Origin: Amblyornis subalaris
Lineage: Eukaryota; Chordata; Aves; Passeriformes; Ptilonorhynchidae
Length of the DNA: 64,000 bases
NCBI GenBank assembly: GCA_018881555.1
Contig: JACAXG010000013.1
Coordinates: 6,672,191 to 6,736,190, forward strand
Direction: 5' to 3'
Shown here: one piece after another, positions 36,666 to 50,050 of the stretch
Numbering within the stretch: position 1 is the first letter of the stretch
Layout: each line of letters begins with the position of its first letter
Translations under genes and position numbers: made by a program
The notes under the pieces: model-generated
The model's input: the letters and a program-made list of their open reading frames with translations, nothing else
What the model was told of the DNA's origin: nothing
Databases searched by the model: none

Positions 36666-38457
36666 GTGTGCTCTGCCCTGAGNGTGGGCAAGAAAGCAGC
36701 AGGCAGCATGTCCAAGGGCCTTAGGAACTCCAGACCATGATAANGAACAGAGGTGTGTGGCTATTATGGAGTCATGTCTTATCTGCATTTTGATGATATC
36801 AAACTTGATAGAGTGGCAGGAGAAAGTTAAGAGGGAGGATTTGCAGTGAGGAGGAGGTGTTAGTGAAATTTCCAGGGTTTTTGTTCAAGACTGAGGAACA
36901 AAGGTGAGGCAAATTGCAGGACAAAAGGAAATTTAAAGTGTGCTCTCTGAAATACTGTAATTTGTCAGTACCAGCAGAAGGGGAGAGGCAATTCCAGTAA
37001 TCAGCAGGAGAGGAAAAATTCTTAAGAAACCATGAAGAATCCCATTTGTACAAAGGTTTTTCGCTTATTAATAAAAATCAGGGAAGAAAAGTAAAGTAGT
37101 TAATGAAAATTGTAGTTAAAGTTACTTTCTAATCTTAATNTTCAGTTATATATATTATACTTTTCCTAAACACTTTCAGATCCATCTTCTAAAGGATAAT
37201 AATCTCAAATTAAAATAATTTGAATTGAATTGCATTGTAGGAGTATTCAATACTTTTATACTAGAATTTTCGTGTAACAAAGATTTTAATTCTCAATTCA
37301 AACATTCAAACAAAATTTGTAATTTAATAGGATAATTTATTAGATTTTTTAATCTCTGCTTTTGACCTCATCCCTTCTGCCATGGTTGAGTTGGTGGTTT
37401 CCATTTCAGGTTACAATGCAGAGTAAAATGGTGTCTAAATAGTGCAGTTCCCATCCAGACTTGTCTGGATGGTGCTGGGCTTCCTTTCCCTGGGCTCCTC
37501 ATCAGGTGCTCACACTGCACAGCATCAAGGCCAGGATTTAAAGGAGTTCTTGAAAATGTCATGTAAGATGCAACTGCACAAATTACCAATTCAAAGGTTA
37601 TGGATAGAAAAGCGCTGTCCAAGGGAAAACTACATCATGTTTAAAATCTAGACTGACTAAGTGGCTTAAGAGGGCAAAATTTAATTAAATGCCTGGAGCC
37701 AGCCTGAACTGTCGGGAATAAATCTAAATTAAATATGATTACAAAGTGATCTAATAGAATGAGATAAGTTATAAATAAATTAGACATAGCTTGTGCGACA
37801 GAAACAAATCAACAGAAAGTCCTTGGGTGTATATCAGTCCTGGTACATTTTTATGACACAGATCAAAATAGGATGAGAATTCCTGACTGTACAGCAGAAA
37901 GGAGCCTATAAACATGATTGACAAATCTGCCAACAAAAGTTGAGTCCGTGGGGGGTGGAGATGGATCATGCAGCTGTTGCTGTGTAACATGCTCTTGGTT
38001 GCTTAGAGGTTATGAATTATTACAAAAAGGCTGGGGTGCTGCTCTGCTTCTTTTAATAGCAGAAATGGTGGTAGATTTAAATGGGGAACGCTTGATACAG
38101 AAATTAAATGCCATTCCCAAAGCACACGTAATGGTTTTACCTTACTTTCCTTTTTCCCTTGCCAGGCAAACATGGATTGTGACTGCAAAGATAAGCCGGG
38201 GAAATTGTCTACTAAATTGGAATACTCTTCGTGGTTAATCCAGGTCACAATTAACAGAGTAATCCAAGGATTTGATCACTGATAAAAAAACATTTGCCAC
38301 ACGATTTTGTGTTGCTAAAAGCAAACTGTAATTAACTTGTAGTCATTGCTTGAGATGAGCCAATAAATAAATTGAGGTTGGCCGCTCAGCAAATTGTATC
38401 AGCAAAAAGACAAACCAAATCAAAAGACACCTCTANGGTGGCAAACATCAATGTTTT
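36666..38457. other. Intergenic stretch, strongly AT-rich at 37.0-37.4 kb
   Basis: Positions 37,060-37,360 are very AT-rich, with many TTAAT, AATTTG and ATATAT words. No gene recognised. Confidence 0.5.
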
Positions 38458-38481
38458 AAGAGCTGGCATGAGCCAGCTCTT
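38458..38481. other. Perfect 10-bp stem hairpin
   Basis: AAGAGCTGGC (38458-38467) and GCCAGCTCTT (38472-38481) are perfect reverse complements around a four-base loop (ATGA). No poly-T or other terminator context applies in a vertebrate genome. It is structurally real as sequence but of unknown meaning. Confidence 0.6.
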
Positions 38482-39794
38482 CCCCAATTAAAACAGCTTC
38501 AAAGAGAATGCCTAGNCTTCTATTATGAGAGAAATAACCTTAGAAAAAGGAAATGTGTACAAACACGGCAAATCTTGTTGTTCAGCCTATTGACCTCTGA
38601 ATATTTGTGTATTAATTATTATTTCTNTCGGCACAGTGACACACGGCAGGTTCAGGAGAGAGAAGCATGTAAAGAGCAGACCCAAGAGAAAAAGAGCCAG
38701 TGAAAACAAATGTTTGAAATCTGACTAAATCAATGTTTTTTTTCAAAGGAAAATGTGACCAGAGGAAATAGCAGGAGTGTCAGGAGGCAGGTGAGGCTGC
38801 CTGTGGAAAGGTGTTCTCGTGGGGCCAGGGAGTGCAATTGTCCCATTCTGGATGNCAAAACGACAGAGTGGTGGTATCAGATCACTTACTCCTGAACAGA
38901 TGCCAGGATCAAAAAACACCCAGCACTTTTGCTAAACTCCTCTTGGAAGGCTTTGAGGGAAGCCCAGGGGCAGAGCAGCCTGGAGTGCTGTGTGCCTTGA
39001 AGTGATCCTTCCGTGGCAGGAGCTGGGATGCTGNGGGGCTCCAGGCTCTCCCTTTGGCAGTACCACGTGTGCTGTGCACTGGCAGAGAGGATCTTGTTCT
39101 CTACTCGCAAAAGGAAGTAAAAGNCTCTCTGATATAAAGGTGGCATCTGTTTCAAAGCTAGAAGGAAAAGAATAACTCCCTTTTTCTGGTCTGCAAGTGT
39201 CACATTGCTCGTGGGAATGTGTGCCACGGTCCTTGGGGCAGTGTAGGGTTGCCTGTTTTGTTCTTACCACCCCCAATGCCCACATTTGTGTGGCTGCTCA
39301 GCCTGGGCAGTGCAGTACAGATACAAATAGACCCCATGTTTATTCTATATTTCAGTGTAAGAGAGGTCAGATTTCTTACAAAATTGTGGTGCTTACAGCC
39401 TGCATTTCATCAGTTGGTCACAGAGCCTATTGCAGAGACTGATGATCAGCAAAATAGGACTGTCAACTCCCCATAAGCTGCCTCTTTCTTTTGGGTAAAA
39501 GCACAGTGTTGCCTTTTATTTTCTAGTCCTTATCTTGCTTTTTTTCGGAACAGCGTGAACGGATGCTGGCATAGAAAAACATGACAGCTCCCTGAATCAG
39601 CAGTCATAGGTTTTAGAATGAATAGGGCTTCTGTGGGAAATTTATTAGGTTTAGAAACAGAATTACAATGGTGGTGGATAGAGTAGAGAGGAACATAACC
39701 TTGAGGAAAGAAAATGAAGCAGTCTTTTTCCCTGTGCTCTGCCTATTTTTCAAGTTGACTCTGCATTATTTCAAACAACTATTTCCCAACCATC
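38482..39794. other. Intergenic stretch
   Basis: No recognised gene or repeat. Several overlapping open frames of 80-117 codons on both strands near 38,890-39,480 show no domain. Confidence 0.5.
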
Positions 39795-39858
39795 CTTATT
39801 ATTATTATTATTGTTATTACCATCTTCATCATCATCATCATTATAATCATTATTATTT
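39795..39858. repeat. Compound trinucleotide repeat (TTA)n (TCA)n (ATT)n
   Basis: Runs of TTATTATTATTA, then TCATCATCATCATCA, then ATCATTATTATT. An interrupted microsatellite and probably length-polymorphic. Confidence 0.95.
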
Positions 39859-41464
39859 CAGATATTTCTCCATTTTGCTCTGCCTCCCCCATGCCCTCAG
39901 CAACAAGGTGTGCTTATGGCAATGTTGCAGGAACAATGTCTGTAGCTGCCTTCAGTGGAAGAGGGAAGTGAGATGAACACTTTTAAATGGGGGTTGTAGC
40001 TTGGTGTCCTCTGCAGGAGGAGCAGAGGGGAGGGGATGCAGGGGAGCTGACAGTCAGCAATTGTATTGCTCCCCTTCCTTGCCTGGCATGGGACTTTGAT
40101 CTCAGCAGGAAAAATGTCTTTTGAGAAAAGCCTTCACAAATCACACCCCTATGACATTAAGTAGGTTGTAGCCTCGGGACCTGAATTTATCCAGCAAGTG
40201 TGACTTGATCGGTACTTTCCTTGCACAGCTGCTCTTATTTCAAANACCAGTCTCAGCCCCGAGTAGGTCAGTGCTGCTTTGCTGGGAGTTAAGCTCAGGC
40301 CATGTGGCTGAGCATGACAGTGGGACATGGAGGAGATGTGGATGGAGACATCTCTGCACCACTGGGACAGGCGGGGCTGGCCCCAGGCACTGCTCCCTGG
40401 ACTCTGTGCTCCACAGGTGCAACCCTCCTTCGGATGTAACTCTGCAATCTATGGAACTGAACAGAGCAAATACTTTCTACGAGCTCCCTTCCCTGAGAAA
40501 CGCAGCCTTTTCCTCTGTGTGAGTGTCCCTAAGCCAGCTGCAATTTGAGTTTATGCCATGGTGGCCGTTTGATGGGTTCGAGTGGAAATGGGAGCTGTGG
40601 TCTGGTGGCTGCTGGCAGAGGCACAGCCTCTGCTGGGGGGGGGCTGCTGGTTCTGAGCATGTTTTGGGAGCTGGGGAAACACATTTGAGGGGTGTTTGAT
40701 TAAATCACAGTTACATGAATGCCCGAGGAGAGAAAATACGGAGCTGGCACAACTGCTGTCAATATGAACTCGTTCAAACAAACATTTGCCAAGCCACCAC
40801 AGGGACCTTTTTTATTGCTTTCGTGTTGGAATCCCTCTGCCAGCCTTATTTGTTAGTGATATCCATACAGGAAAATTGCAGTGCAAATACTCTGGGTCAG
40901 AGCTACAGCTGACTGTGCTGCCCTGCTTCATCTGGGGATTTGTCCTTGTGCACTAAGTTAGAGGGGACTTGTTCCTGGTCAAAAACTAGCAAAACACATT
41001 CATAATTAGGTGTAAAATGAATTTACTTACAAGACATTAGTCATCCTTACCATTTGAAGTAACTAATGTCATTGGTGAAGTTAACTCTCCTAAATTCACA
41101 CCCAGAGAAAAGCCAGGATAAGTAATTGTCTGTTGTCAGCATCTTAATTTTGGAGCTCAGCACAATATATTTGGTTGCTTGTTTCATGGATCTAATCATT
41201 GCTTTATTTGATATCCCTACCCTAGCTGGTAGTCATTCTGCAGTTTCATTAAAGAGCACAGTATATCAAGATAAATCAATCAGCCTTTTCTCTCCATCAC
41301 GGGACAAGCTTTGTCCTGCAGGGTAGGAAGCTCTTTGTCACTTACTAAGCTCTGGATCCCTAAGCTGCAGGTTTCCTTGCACCTTGGGTTGCTGCTGAGC
41401 TGCCAACCCATGAACTGGCTGGTCTTGGGCTCAGAAGCTGGTAGACTTTGCAGAGCTGGCTTTA
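39859..41464. other. Intergenic stretch
   Basis: No gene recognised. A hairpin GCAGAGGC-aca-GCCTCTGC lies at 40615-40633, followed immediately by a G9 run. Confidence 0.5.
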
Positions 41465-41535
41465 TGAACTTGATAATCTTAAAGGATCTTAATCTTTAAA
41501 GCTTTTTCCAGCTTTAACAATTCCGTGATTCTTAA
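41465..41535 (+). mobile_element. CR1 LINE 3'-end remnant
   Basis: The segment reads tgaacttgataatcttaaag, then tttttccagctttaacaa and ttccgtgattctt. It is a diverged version of the CR1 end (gatgatctttaaggtcc, then ccaacc and attctatgattc). Only the last 70 or so bases are recognisable. Confidence 0.75.
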
Positions 41536-41599
41536 GAGCCGCTACACACGTTGTCAGAAAAAGCTGTAGCTGCTGCTCCCCTAAAAACAATGTTCTGTG

Positions 41600-41812
41600 G
41601 TCGTGCCCCTGGCCCTTCACAAACCAAAGGGGCTGGGCAGAGCTCCGTGTCTCCGGCTGTGACCGGGGCTGGAGGGAGGATGCTCGGTTACTGCCGCTGC
41701 CCAGCTCCTCGGGGCCGTGCTGGGCTCGGGCAGGGCTGGGCACGGTGCCCACGTGGGCTGTGGCCGCTGGCATCACCCAGCGCTGGCCAGGGCTCGGCAG
41801 CAACTCGGGCTT
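41600..41812. other. Small GC-rich, CpG-containing patch
   Basis: I count about 15 CpG in roughly 210 bases at about two-thirds GC, just after a CR1 remnant. An open frame crosses it (41551-42099, 182 codons, +), but its sequence is low-complexity A/G/R-rich and has no recognised domain. It is too short to be a confident CpG island. Confidence 0.35.
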
Positions 41813-44800
41813 TGGACTTGATTTCCATTTTTATTACTGCTGCGCATAAAAAAAATGAAAAAGTTAGTTATATCTGTGTTCACATTCGCATCTCTATTGT
41901 TAGCCATGACCTGACACGCCATATTTTGCTGTTGCAGCACCCAAGTGAAATTGCATTTCTTAATAGAGAAACTCAGCTACTCGGAGTCTGGAAGGGGCTC
42001 TGCAGAGATGTAATAACTGCTTGTTCACCTGTCAAAGTGGAAAGGAAGTTTGGTTGTTGCTTTGAGCATAATTTTTTTGCTGCTTCTGTGCCATGTTAGA
42101 CTTGGATTCAATATTAAATAAATCAGAATTCATGAAAAAGGCTGCTCCTTTTCATAGCATTAAACGGATTTTGAATACTGCACTGAACTGACAAAAATGG
42201 CACTGAAGGCAATGGTTGCAGAGACTGCAGGCCTTTGGACTGCATTTGAAAAGGATTTAAATACATTCTACATTTGGCTTTCAAATATTTGTATATTTTC
42301 TTACCTCTTCCTGCACCACTCTCCCTCTCCCCCAAAAAATAATTAAGATTTCAAATATCCTGGGAAAGTTTCAGCATAAATATATGTAAATTTTAAACCT
42401 GTTTAAAGGGATATTGTCAAATGTGTTTCTTTTAATACCTTCCAACATCTTTGTTTACTTCTCTTGTACGGTTTGCAAAACTGCAGAAATAATCCTCCTT
42501 GACCCACTGAAGCCTTTTCCCATTTATCAAACATTGATTTTTGTGTGTTTCTACTAGAGCTTGAAATTAATAGAACTGTGCTGGTAATTAAAACACAAAT
42601 GATCATAGCAGTAGCCTTTGCATATGTAGATCACTTCATATAAACTTCAAGATAGTGATCTGTAGCTGTTATATATCATTTATTTACACATAAAAATGAA
42701 AGGAAACTTGCTTAATTTAATAAAATGTTCACTTGATGAAAATCCACCTCCCCTCTACCTGGAGAGAGACAAGGCTCCTCCTGGGATGGCCAGACCCTGG
42801 TTGGCAGCAATTTGGTGCTGCTTCTTCTGGTCCTGGAAAGGGGCTGGTGGACACTGGACTCCTGGTTGTTGCTCCATGCTGGAGTTCCTGCTGTGTACAG
42901 AGCAGGAAAACCTTTCACTTTTCGGGGAGAACATTTGTACCTGCCTTGCTGCCTCCCTGCTCTTGGCAGCACGAGAGGCTCTGCCCTGGCCAGGCACGGT
43001 ACCTTCTGCTGGTTTCTAAGGAAACCATCACCAGCACATCCATCTCCACATTTCAGGAGGCAGAAGGAATCCAAACCCACAGTCAAACCCCTCCTGCTTG
43101 TCCAGGCCTGGGTAACAGAAAACCATGTAACAGTGTGCAGACACACAGCTCTGTCACCTGAGCGTCCTCAGGAGACTGCTGCGCGTGTGTGCAAGTGTCC
43201 TGGAGATGCTCAGGGCTAGAGGTGGAAGTAAATACACTGCAAATAGGCATTATGAGATAAAAAGCAAACCAAAATGAAGTTCTCAGGCACGTGGACAGGC
43301 AGATTGTTGCCATGCACTGAGTCACTCCTACCATGTCTGTATGAACAGAGAGCAGCACCCTCTCTGTAACAGAAAAATTACGATGGGCATGAGGGTCCAG
43401 AGCTGAGTTTTGTTGTTTGACTCCACTTTTCACAGGAAGCTGCAGATCTGGGTGCTCCCAGCCTGTGTGGGTGTGCATTTGTGTCTGAGCTACACCATCA
43501 AGGGTCACAGGAGATTGATTATGAAGTGTGTGAGATTATGAGTTTGAAATTAGTAGGTTGAAACTTTGAAGAGTCATGCTTAAAAAACCATGACTCTCAC
43601 ACTTGGACAGAAGACAGTTTTGGCTGAGTTTAAGCCAAGGAGGTTCCCTAGATGCCCTACTGGAAACCTTATGTTAGAGGAGGAAATAATTTCTTGTGCT
43701 TTTATCCACGGATGCAGCAGAGGTGTGAACCACAAAGAGGTGCAGATGGCATTGCTTTGCAGGGTTCCTGCTGAAGGTTTTAGGTGTGAGTCAGGTTGGG
43801 AATGATGTTCACTCTGCTTTGGCAGTTGAGTGCAGTGAGAAGCATTTATATTTTGAGAGTAAAAGCTTCAGTGACTCGATGACCCCATTAAAAATAAAAA
43901 GAATTTGGTTTAACAAAACAATCTTTATTCAAACTAGATGAGCTAAGGTGACCTTTTGTCCTGATATTTTGCTTCACTCCTTTAGGAAGAAAGTACTTGA
44001 CTGCTTTTCACAGGGGGAAGTGAGCATACATAAAACTTCTGATGTCTCTTAGAATAGCAAGTTTTGGAGGGAAAAAAAAAAAGGAAAAAAAAAAATCTGT
44101 TGGGTGTGAGTGGTCTGTCGATTTCTTAGGCAAGCAGTAGTTTCTTGGCTGGCTGTAAACAAGAAGCTTTTGCCCCTTTTCACGGTCGTCTGTTGCTGGA
44201 TGTGTCGCAGCCCGGGGACACGGGCGGTGGCAGCTCTGCCAGTCATGGGTCCTGCTCGAGCTGGGTGTGTGTCACCGGGGAAGGTCACCAGCACCTCACC
44301 CACCATCGACTGGGCTGCTGTACCTTGAATAAAGGTTAAAGGAAAAGTTTTCCACCATATGAAGCAGGTATTGATTTCCTGAAGGCTACTGGGAATTGCA
44401 CTATGGCTACACTTTCTTTTACTGAGATAGTGTCACTTTTTTTCCCGTTTCATTTTTATGAGGGCAGTGATGTCTCTTTGCTCAAGCTCTCTGCAGTCTT
44501 TAGTAGTTAAGTGGTTGGCTTTCTGGTTTTGTGAGAGATTGAAATGACAGTATGATTTTAATGTTCCCTGTTATACCACCCACCGGTTCTGTGTCTATAA
44601 AATTTCATTAACTTTAATGATTCGATAAAAAAAACTCTTAAGTGCAATAATGCGGTGATGATAGAAAGGGAGTAGCTCAAAGCAGCTCGGAGCACTCCTG
44701 TTGTTCATGCACTCTGTATGAGACCACGTCTTCAGTAATTCAGAAAGCAAATTTGCCAGATTGGTTTGATTCATTTTGGTACCTCACAGACCAGTGTCAC

Positions 44801-47329
44801 AGGAGTGTGTGTGCAAACCTCTCTGCGTGGGGATAAATTTGGCTTTCACTTGCTGTGGTGCCATGTCTTACCCTCTTCACTGCCAGCAGAGATGCTTCTG
44901 ATTCAAAACTTCCACTTAATAGGGCACAACTGCTGACTTCTTTTCCAATACCTGTTTTTTTTCAGCATTCCAAGGCAAATACAAAATTATTGCGTGCTCT
45001 CAAATACTTCTTGCCGGGAAAGTTTTGTTGTTATGGAGATTTAACACTTAATACAGCCTTGCCTTGAAGTTGTCTGGCCCTGCCACAGAACCATCCCAGA
45101 TGTCCTTTTACTGTGACCATTCTGTAAAGATGAGGATTTGTAATTTATTTTTGCGATAGAATTACTCATTCACTGTGAGTGGGTAGTACAATTTTGCAAG
45201 GCTGATTTAATTTGTTTTCTTGTTTCAAGGACAGATATAATCCTATATTTACAAAGTAATTACATAGTCCTTCATGTATAATACTTAGTCCGTGGAAGCT
45301 ATTCATCATATAATTAAATGAATGGTTACCCTTTAAAATTTATTGTAACAGGTAAAGAGTCCTCTTTTTACCTAAAGAGGTAAATTTGTGCAGTACTAAA
45401 TACAGCTTTATCTAAATTGCAGGTGCTGGTTAAAGTGACCAATAGTTGTGCTACATTATAATTATGTATTCTTTCCAATGCTTTTCTTTGAAATGAATTC
45501 AGGGGCATGAGTATTTAACTAGACTTTGGGCTTTTTTTCCCATTCACTGGTGTGCTGAGGAGGGTTGGATCTGAAACCAAGGATTAGAAAATAATAATTT
45601 TGCAACCACCTGAAGTGCCCATGTCACTCACGTCTGTCCTGTAATGCCCCGAGACTTTGCGAACTGTTTAGAGCATTCAAAATAATGATAACGATTTTTC
45701 GTTCATTTAGCAAAAGAGAGGGAGAAAATAGAGAAGAGAAACTGAAGTGACCTTTTGTGGTAAGCAGAAATGTGCCAATATTGAAACACAATTATCTGAA
45801 GTGCCTGTGGGTACCAGCTTCCTGTTGATAACCTGTGGTGCTAATTACCTGCAAGAATTCAGGGCAGATATTTGTGACTTGAATTAATTGGCTCTCAGGA
45901 AAGACAGTGCTTGCAGAGGCTGTACAGAGAAGGAAATACAGAATAGCAAGATGGAAAAGGTGCTTGTAGTGACAGTGGGGCCTTTTGGTTCTGTTTTCCA
46001 GCATTCTCCTCTACGTGCCTGGTTGTGCCTCATCCAGTCTGTGAGGTGCTGTTTTATCATATCCCTTTAACCCTCCCAGTGATTAGAAATGTGATTTGGT
46101 AGCTTTTCCACCTCTTCGTCCCTCTATGGCCTTGGAAACCTGTGGGGCAGAAGCAAGCTGGCCAGTTAATCAAAATACAATGTACTGAAAAGGTCAAAAT
46201 AGTAGAGCAGACTCAATATATTTTTTCTAGAATAGGAGGCATTAATATTCTGTGTCTTCATAGACTGCAGTGTAATGTCAAGGACTGCAACATCAGAGCA
46301 GAAAATAGAAAAAAGGCAATAGATTCCCTTGACAAAGATTTTAATTAGAGTGAGAAATGATACAAAATTAACTAGTGGGTTTTTAGCACGTCTCATTTTG
46401 GAAGACACATGGAGTTCTGTGAAGTGGCTCGGAGGATATTTCGTTTTGCAAAAACCTGAATGATTTCCATGGTAAATAAAGTCAGCAACTTTGCTTTTGG
46501 AGAAAAATGTGCTGAAATGCCCATTGATTGTGGTGAAGGCAGGATAGCATCACTTCTGGGCCACGAGGTGCCCATGGCAATCCCGTGCCTAAGCCTTCCT
46601 GCTCATCTTCCATAGCTGAGCTAATTTGCACATATCCTGGTGGAGAAGTAAATTGGTGTTACATTTTAAAAGGGATTAGGTGGGATCAGATTTTTCAAAG
46701 AGCTTGGTGCCCACCAGGGTGTTAAAAAGCCAGCAAACTTTTGTGAGGGCTTGAGTCCTGCTGCCTGTGAGCATCTGGCCATGGAGAGCCCCAGAAGATG
46801 ATGCATAATCCAGGGAATTTTTGCAAAGCTAATCTTTACCGCCATGCTGAAAAAGCAGCTTGGTTGCTTTCACACAGCCCCTGAGCCACAGAAGATGTGC
46901 TTTAAGCTTCAGAAATGCTCTGCTGCTCCCAGCTCAGCCCCTGTGAGGGCAGCTGATATCCATACACCGCGGCAGCAGAACGAGGGCTCCTAATTAGGGA
47001 CCTCTGTCTGCTTAGTTAGTGCAACCTGAGCATCTCCTAAGTGCCAGTCCCGTGCTCATGCACCACCCAAAGCCAGGGCCGGGCTGAGGGTGTGCTGATG
47101 CAGTCATTCCGACCTGTGATGCCTCTAAAAAGGCATATTTTGGCTCCTGCTGCCCAGGGAAGCCCCTCTCCCCACTCTGGGCGCAGCTGGAGGAGCAGCA
47201 CTCGGGCAGGCAGTGACCTTTTCTTCTGCCCTGGTGACAGATGTTCCTCACAGACATGTCAAAATGTGTTCTTTCTACTCCCTCTCTCCTTTTCAGGGTG
47301 TCTTTTTATTGATTAGCCTAAGCAGGTAA
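41813..47329. other. Intergenic stretch
   Basis: Unique DNA without recognised genes. Landmarks are a stem (AGAGTCATG / CATGACTCT) at 43570-43597, an A11-GG-A11 run at 44072-44095, and a fold-prone segment (aggtaaagag, ctctttttacct, aaagaggtaaa) at 45350-45384. No isolated N characters were seen here. Confidence 0.5.
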
Positions 47330-47660
47330 ATCTGAGCCTAAAGTAATTACCTTCTCTTTGTTTCATAAGGTCCCCGGGCCGATATATTTTAATGACTTTC
47401 CTCCCCTTTAATGGATATCAAATGACTCCTCATGACATCCATCATTTCTCCTCAGTGACCCTGTTGGCTGGTTACAGCTGGTTCAGACAATTCTGGGCAA
47501 ACAGGCCTTTTAAAGATAATTAACATTCAGAAAGGTCAGTTATCCTTGCAGGCCTGCATGCTGATGTTCAGCTGTCAGTTAGAGAGTTTAGCTACCCTTT
47601 ATTATAAACACCCAATTGAAAGCCCTAAGCACAGCCAAATCCATTTGTAATAATCCCACA
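47330..47660. promoter_or_regulatory. Candidate conserved noncoding block
   Basis: AT-rich unique sequence with AAGTAATTACC, AAAGATAATTAACATTCAG and ATTATAAACACC words of the kind found in developmental enhancers. This judgement is from texture alone. Confidence 0.2.
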
Positions 47661-49659
47661 CAGGTCTGGCTTTCTCCTCACAGCATATGAATATTGAGTT
47701 TTTAATTTTTTCCAATTCCTTCTGCCAGCAAAGGGCTCAGCTATATCAATTCCCATCAAATTTTTACAAATATCAGCTTCTCCCACTGCCTCCTGCCTGC
47801 CTAGTCCAACAATCTCCTCCTCAGAGAAATATTTGCATTTCTTTGACCCCCAACAGCATTGATGAATGAACTTAGAGCTTTAGGAGCCCTAACCTGAGAA
47901 TCCTCTCCCTTGTTCATCTTGGCCTTCCTCCATGCTCCTTTCTCCAGGAAGAACACTCTCTTTGGACCTGCACATTTATATGTATTTATATACATACATG
48001 TGCACATGAATACATAGGCCTGAGAAGACGCATTAGTCCAGCAAGATGTGTAAAGTGATGTATGCTTTTCTGAGCTGGAACCACTGCAAGGGGAGTTCTG
48101 TGTGATTTTGTGATCTAGATTCTCTACCAGAATATATTTAAGGAATTACAAGGCCTGCAGACAATGATTAGCTGGCAGGGTAGTTTTGCAGATACAGTCT
48201 ATTTTAGCTGAAGGAAATGGCTTGGTCTTTTTGTTTCTAAATGAGATTGAGACAGATAAGGATTTAACCCAAATTGCCGAGGTTAAAGAGTCCCAAGGCT
48301 GACTGTGTGGACAAAGCAGCTTTCCCAGAGAATGACTGCTTAAACAATTACACATCTGACCCGAATAAAAGTGCCCATTAGAAACTGCAAATGGAAGCAC
48401 TTTCTGAGTGCATGTCCTCCTACAAACTGAACCTGAACTGGGATTTTTTCTTTCTTGAGAAAGCTGTGTCTAGAAACAAATGTTTTTTTGCTCTTGCTGC
48501 AAGGGTAGTTCATTAACACTGAATTCCTGTGATTTATTATTTCAACATTACATGTTTATCTGCCAGGTACTTGTCAAATCAGGCTTCTCTGTGGACAAGG
48601 AAAGCGAGGGGAAAATGCAATTGTTAGCAAGGGAGGTGAGTTCTGGCCAGCACTTCAGTGTCAGCATGTCTGCTGTATCTTGGATTTTCAGCCTGTGCTT
48701 CTCTTTGCACAAAACTTTTTAGTTGTCGTGATTCTGCACCCGTGGCTTGCAGGCAAATGCAGTTGCCCCAGCAGAGGCATCTTAGGAACAAACAAACCTG
48801 GTGGAGCTGGTGGGTGCATAAGGCATGAGCAGGTTGGTGATAGTCAAATGGCCATTGTCATGATGGTTAATGTCTAAGTTTCTGTTGTATGGTTAGTGTG
48901 TGAATTTACAGATGCATAAATGATAAAATGAAGGATAAAAAGGCTTTTGACCAAAACATGGCTTTTACATCTTCTACTCCTCTCACTGCTGAGAAGACCC
49001 ACTCCTGGCCTTGGCATGGGCCCTGACCCAGCCCCAGCTGGATGCCCAGCATGGCTTTGGGAACTTTTTCTAGTGGTTTGTAAAAAAGCTTTGTCTCTGC
49101 AAGAGCTGTTTGTCTTGTCAGGTCACAGGAGGGCTCAAGGGGTTTGATTTTGGGGCACCCAGATGGTCCCAGCAGCTGGGAGCGCCGCAGTGAGGGGTGG
49201 TCATTTGGGAAAGAGATGTGGAATTTGCTTTATTTCACAGAATGAACAAACCCATGGAAACACGGAGTCTCAGCGTGTTTATAGACACTGTCTTCATTTA
49301 AACTACAGCTCCAGGTAATCAGTCAAAGCTGCTCAAATTGCACTGGTGACTTTGGGAAAGTCACTGCCAGCACCAGCCTGGACACTGTTGGACAATATGT
49401 TACAGCAGGAGTAGGTGTCAGTTCTCCACTCCCATTCCTGCTGATGGTTATTACTGTCTTCTGGAAACCTCCCTCCCACCGATGGCTAATCAAGGAGCTC
49501 GGCATGCCTCCGAAAGGAGTTATAGGTCAGTAGTAAAACTGCAAGAATTAGGAAATTTGCCTTTTGTGCCAAATATCACAGCATATTTCCACACCTCCTC
49601 CCCAAATAGTCTGCTTATTGAATTGTAACTTTTTTTGACACTAACAGATGGTTCCTAGT
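47661..49659. other. Intergenic stretch
   Basis: No recognised gene. An ATTTGCAT octamer lies at 47831-47838. Confidence 0.5.
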
Positions 49660-50050
49660 GGCTGGCATCTGCAATATTTGGGAACAGATTGATGAAATTG
49701 ATAATGACCGGTTTCTGCAACAGATGGCTTATAGACAGATTTCCGTGTAAACTGACAATGTTACATCTAAAGAGAAGTTTCCAATGAACCCACACATTAC
49801 AGCTATGATTAAAACATTATTTAGACCCTGAAAAATGAATCTAAGNTTAGCATGAGCACTACGTAGCGTCTAAGACAAAGGTTAAGAAAGATTGATTAGA
49901 TAATTAGTATCGCTTTATTAGCCTTTCACCACATCTGCACGATGTTTTTACATAAACATTTCCAGCCTCAAATTGCTATGATGATGTTTTAATATTTATT
50001 ATGTAGATAGGCGAGAACTCGATTTATTTTATAAAATAGAGTTGCCTCAG
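49660..50050. promoter_or_regulatory. Candidate conserved noncoding block
   Basis: AT-rich unique sequence (gattgattagataattagtatcg and flanks) with homeodomain-type TAATTA/ATTAG words and little simple repeat. Function is inferred only. Confidence 0.2.

Noticed and set aside
41551..42099. Open frame of 182 codons through the GC-rich patch
   Set aside because: GC-rich DNA has few stop codons. The peptide is low-complexity and then turns into unrelated sequence, with no domain.
43570..43597. Nine-base inverted repeat (AGAGTCATG / CATGACTCT) as a microRNA or element end
   Set aside because: The stem is much too short for a microRNA precursor, and there is no target-site duplication or paired terminal repeat.
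44072..44095. A-rich run as the tail of a processed retrocopy
   Set aside because: No coding remnant is recognisable on its 5' side and no target-site duplication is visible; treated as a simple repeat.
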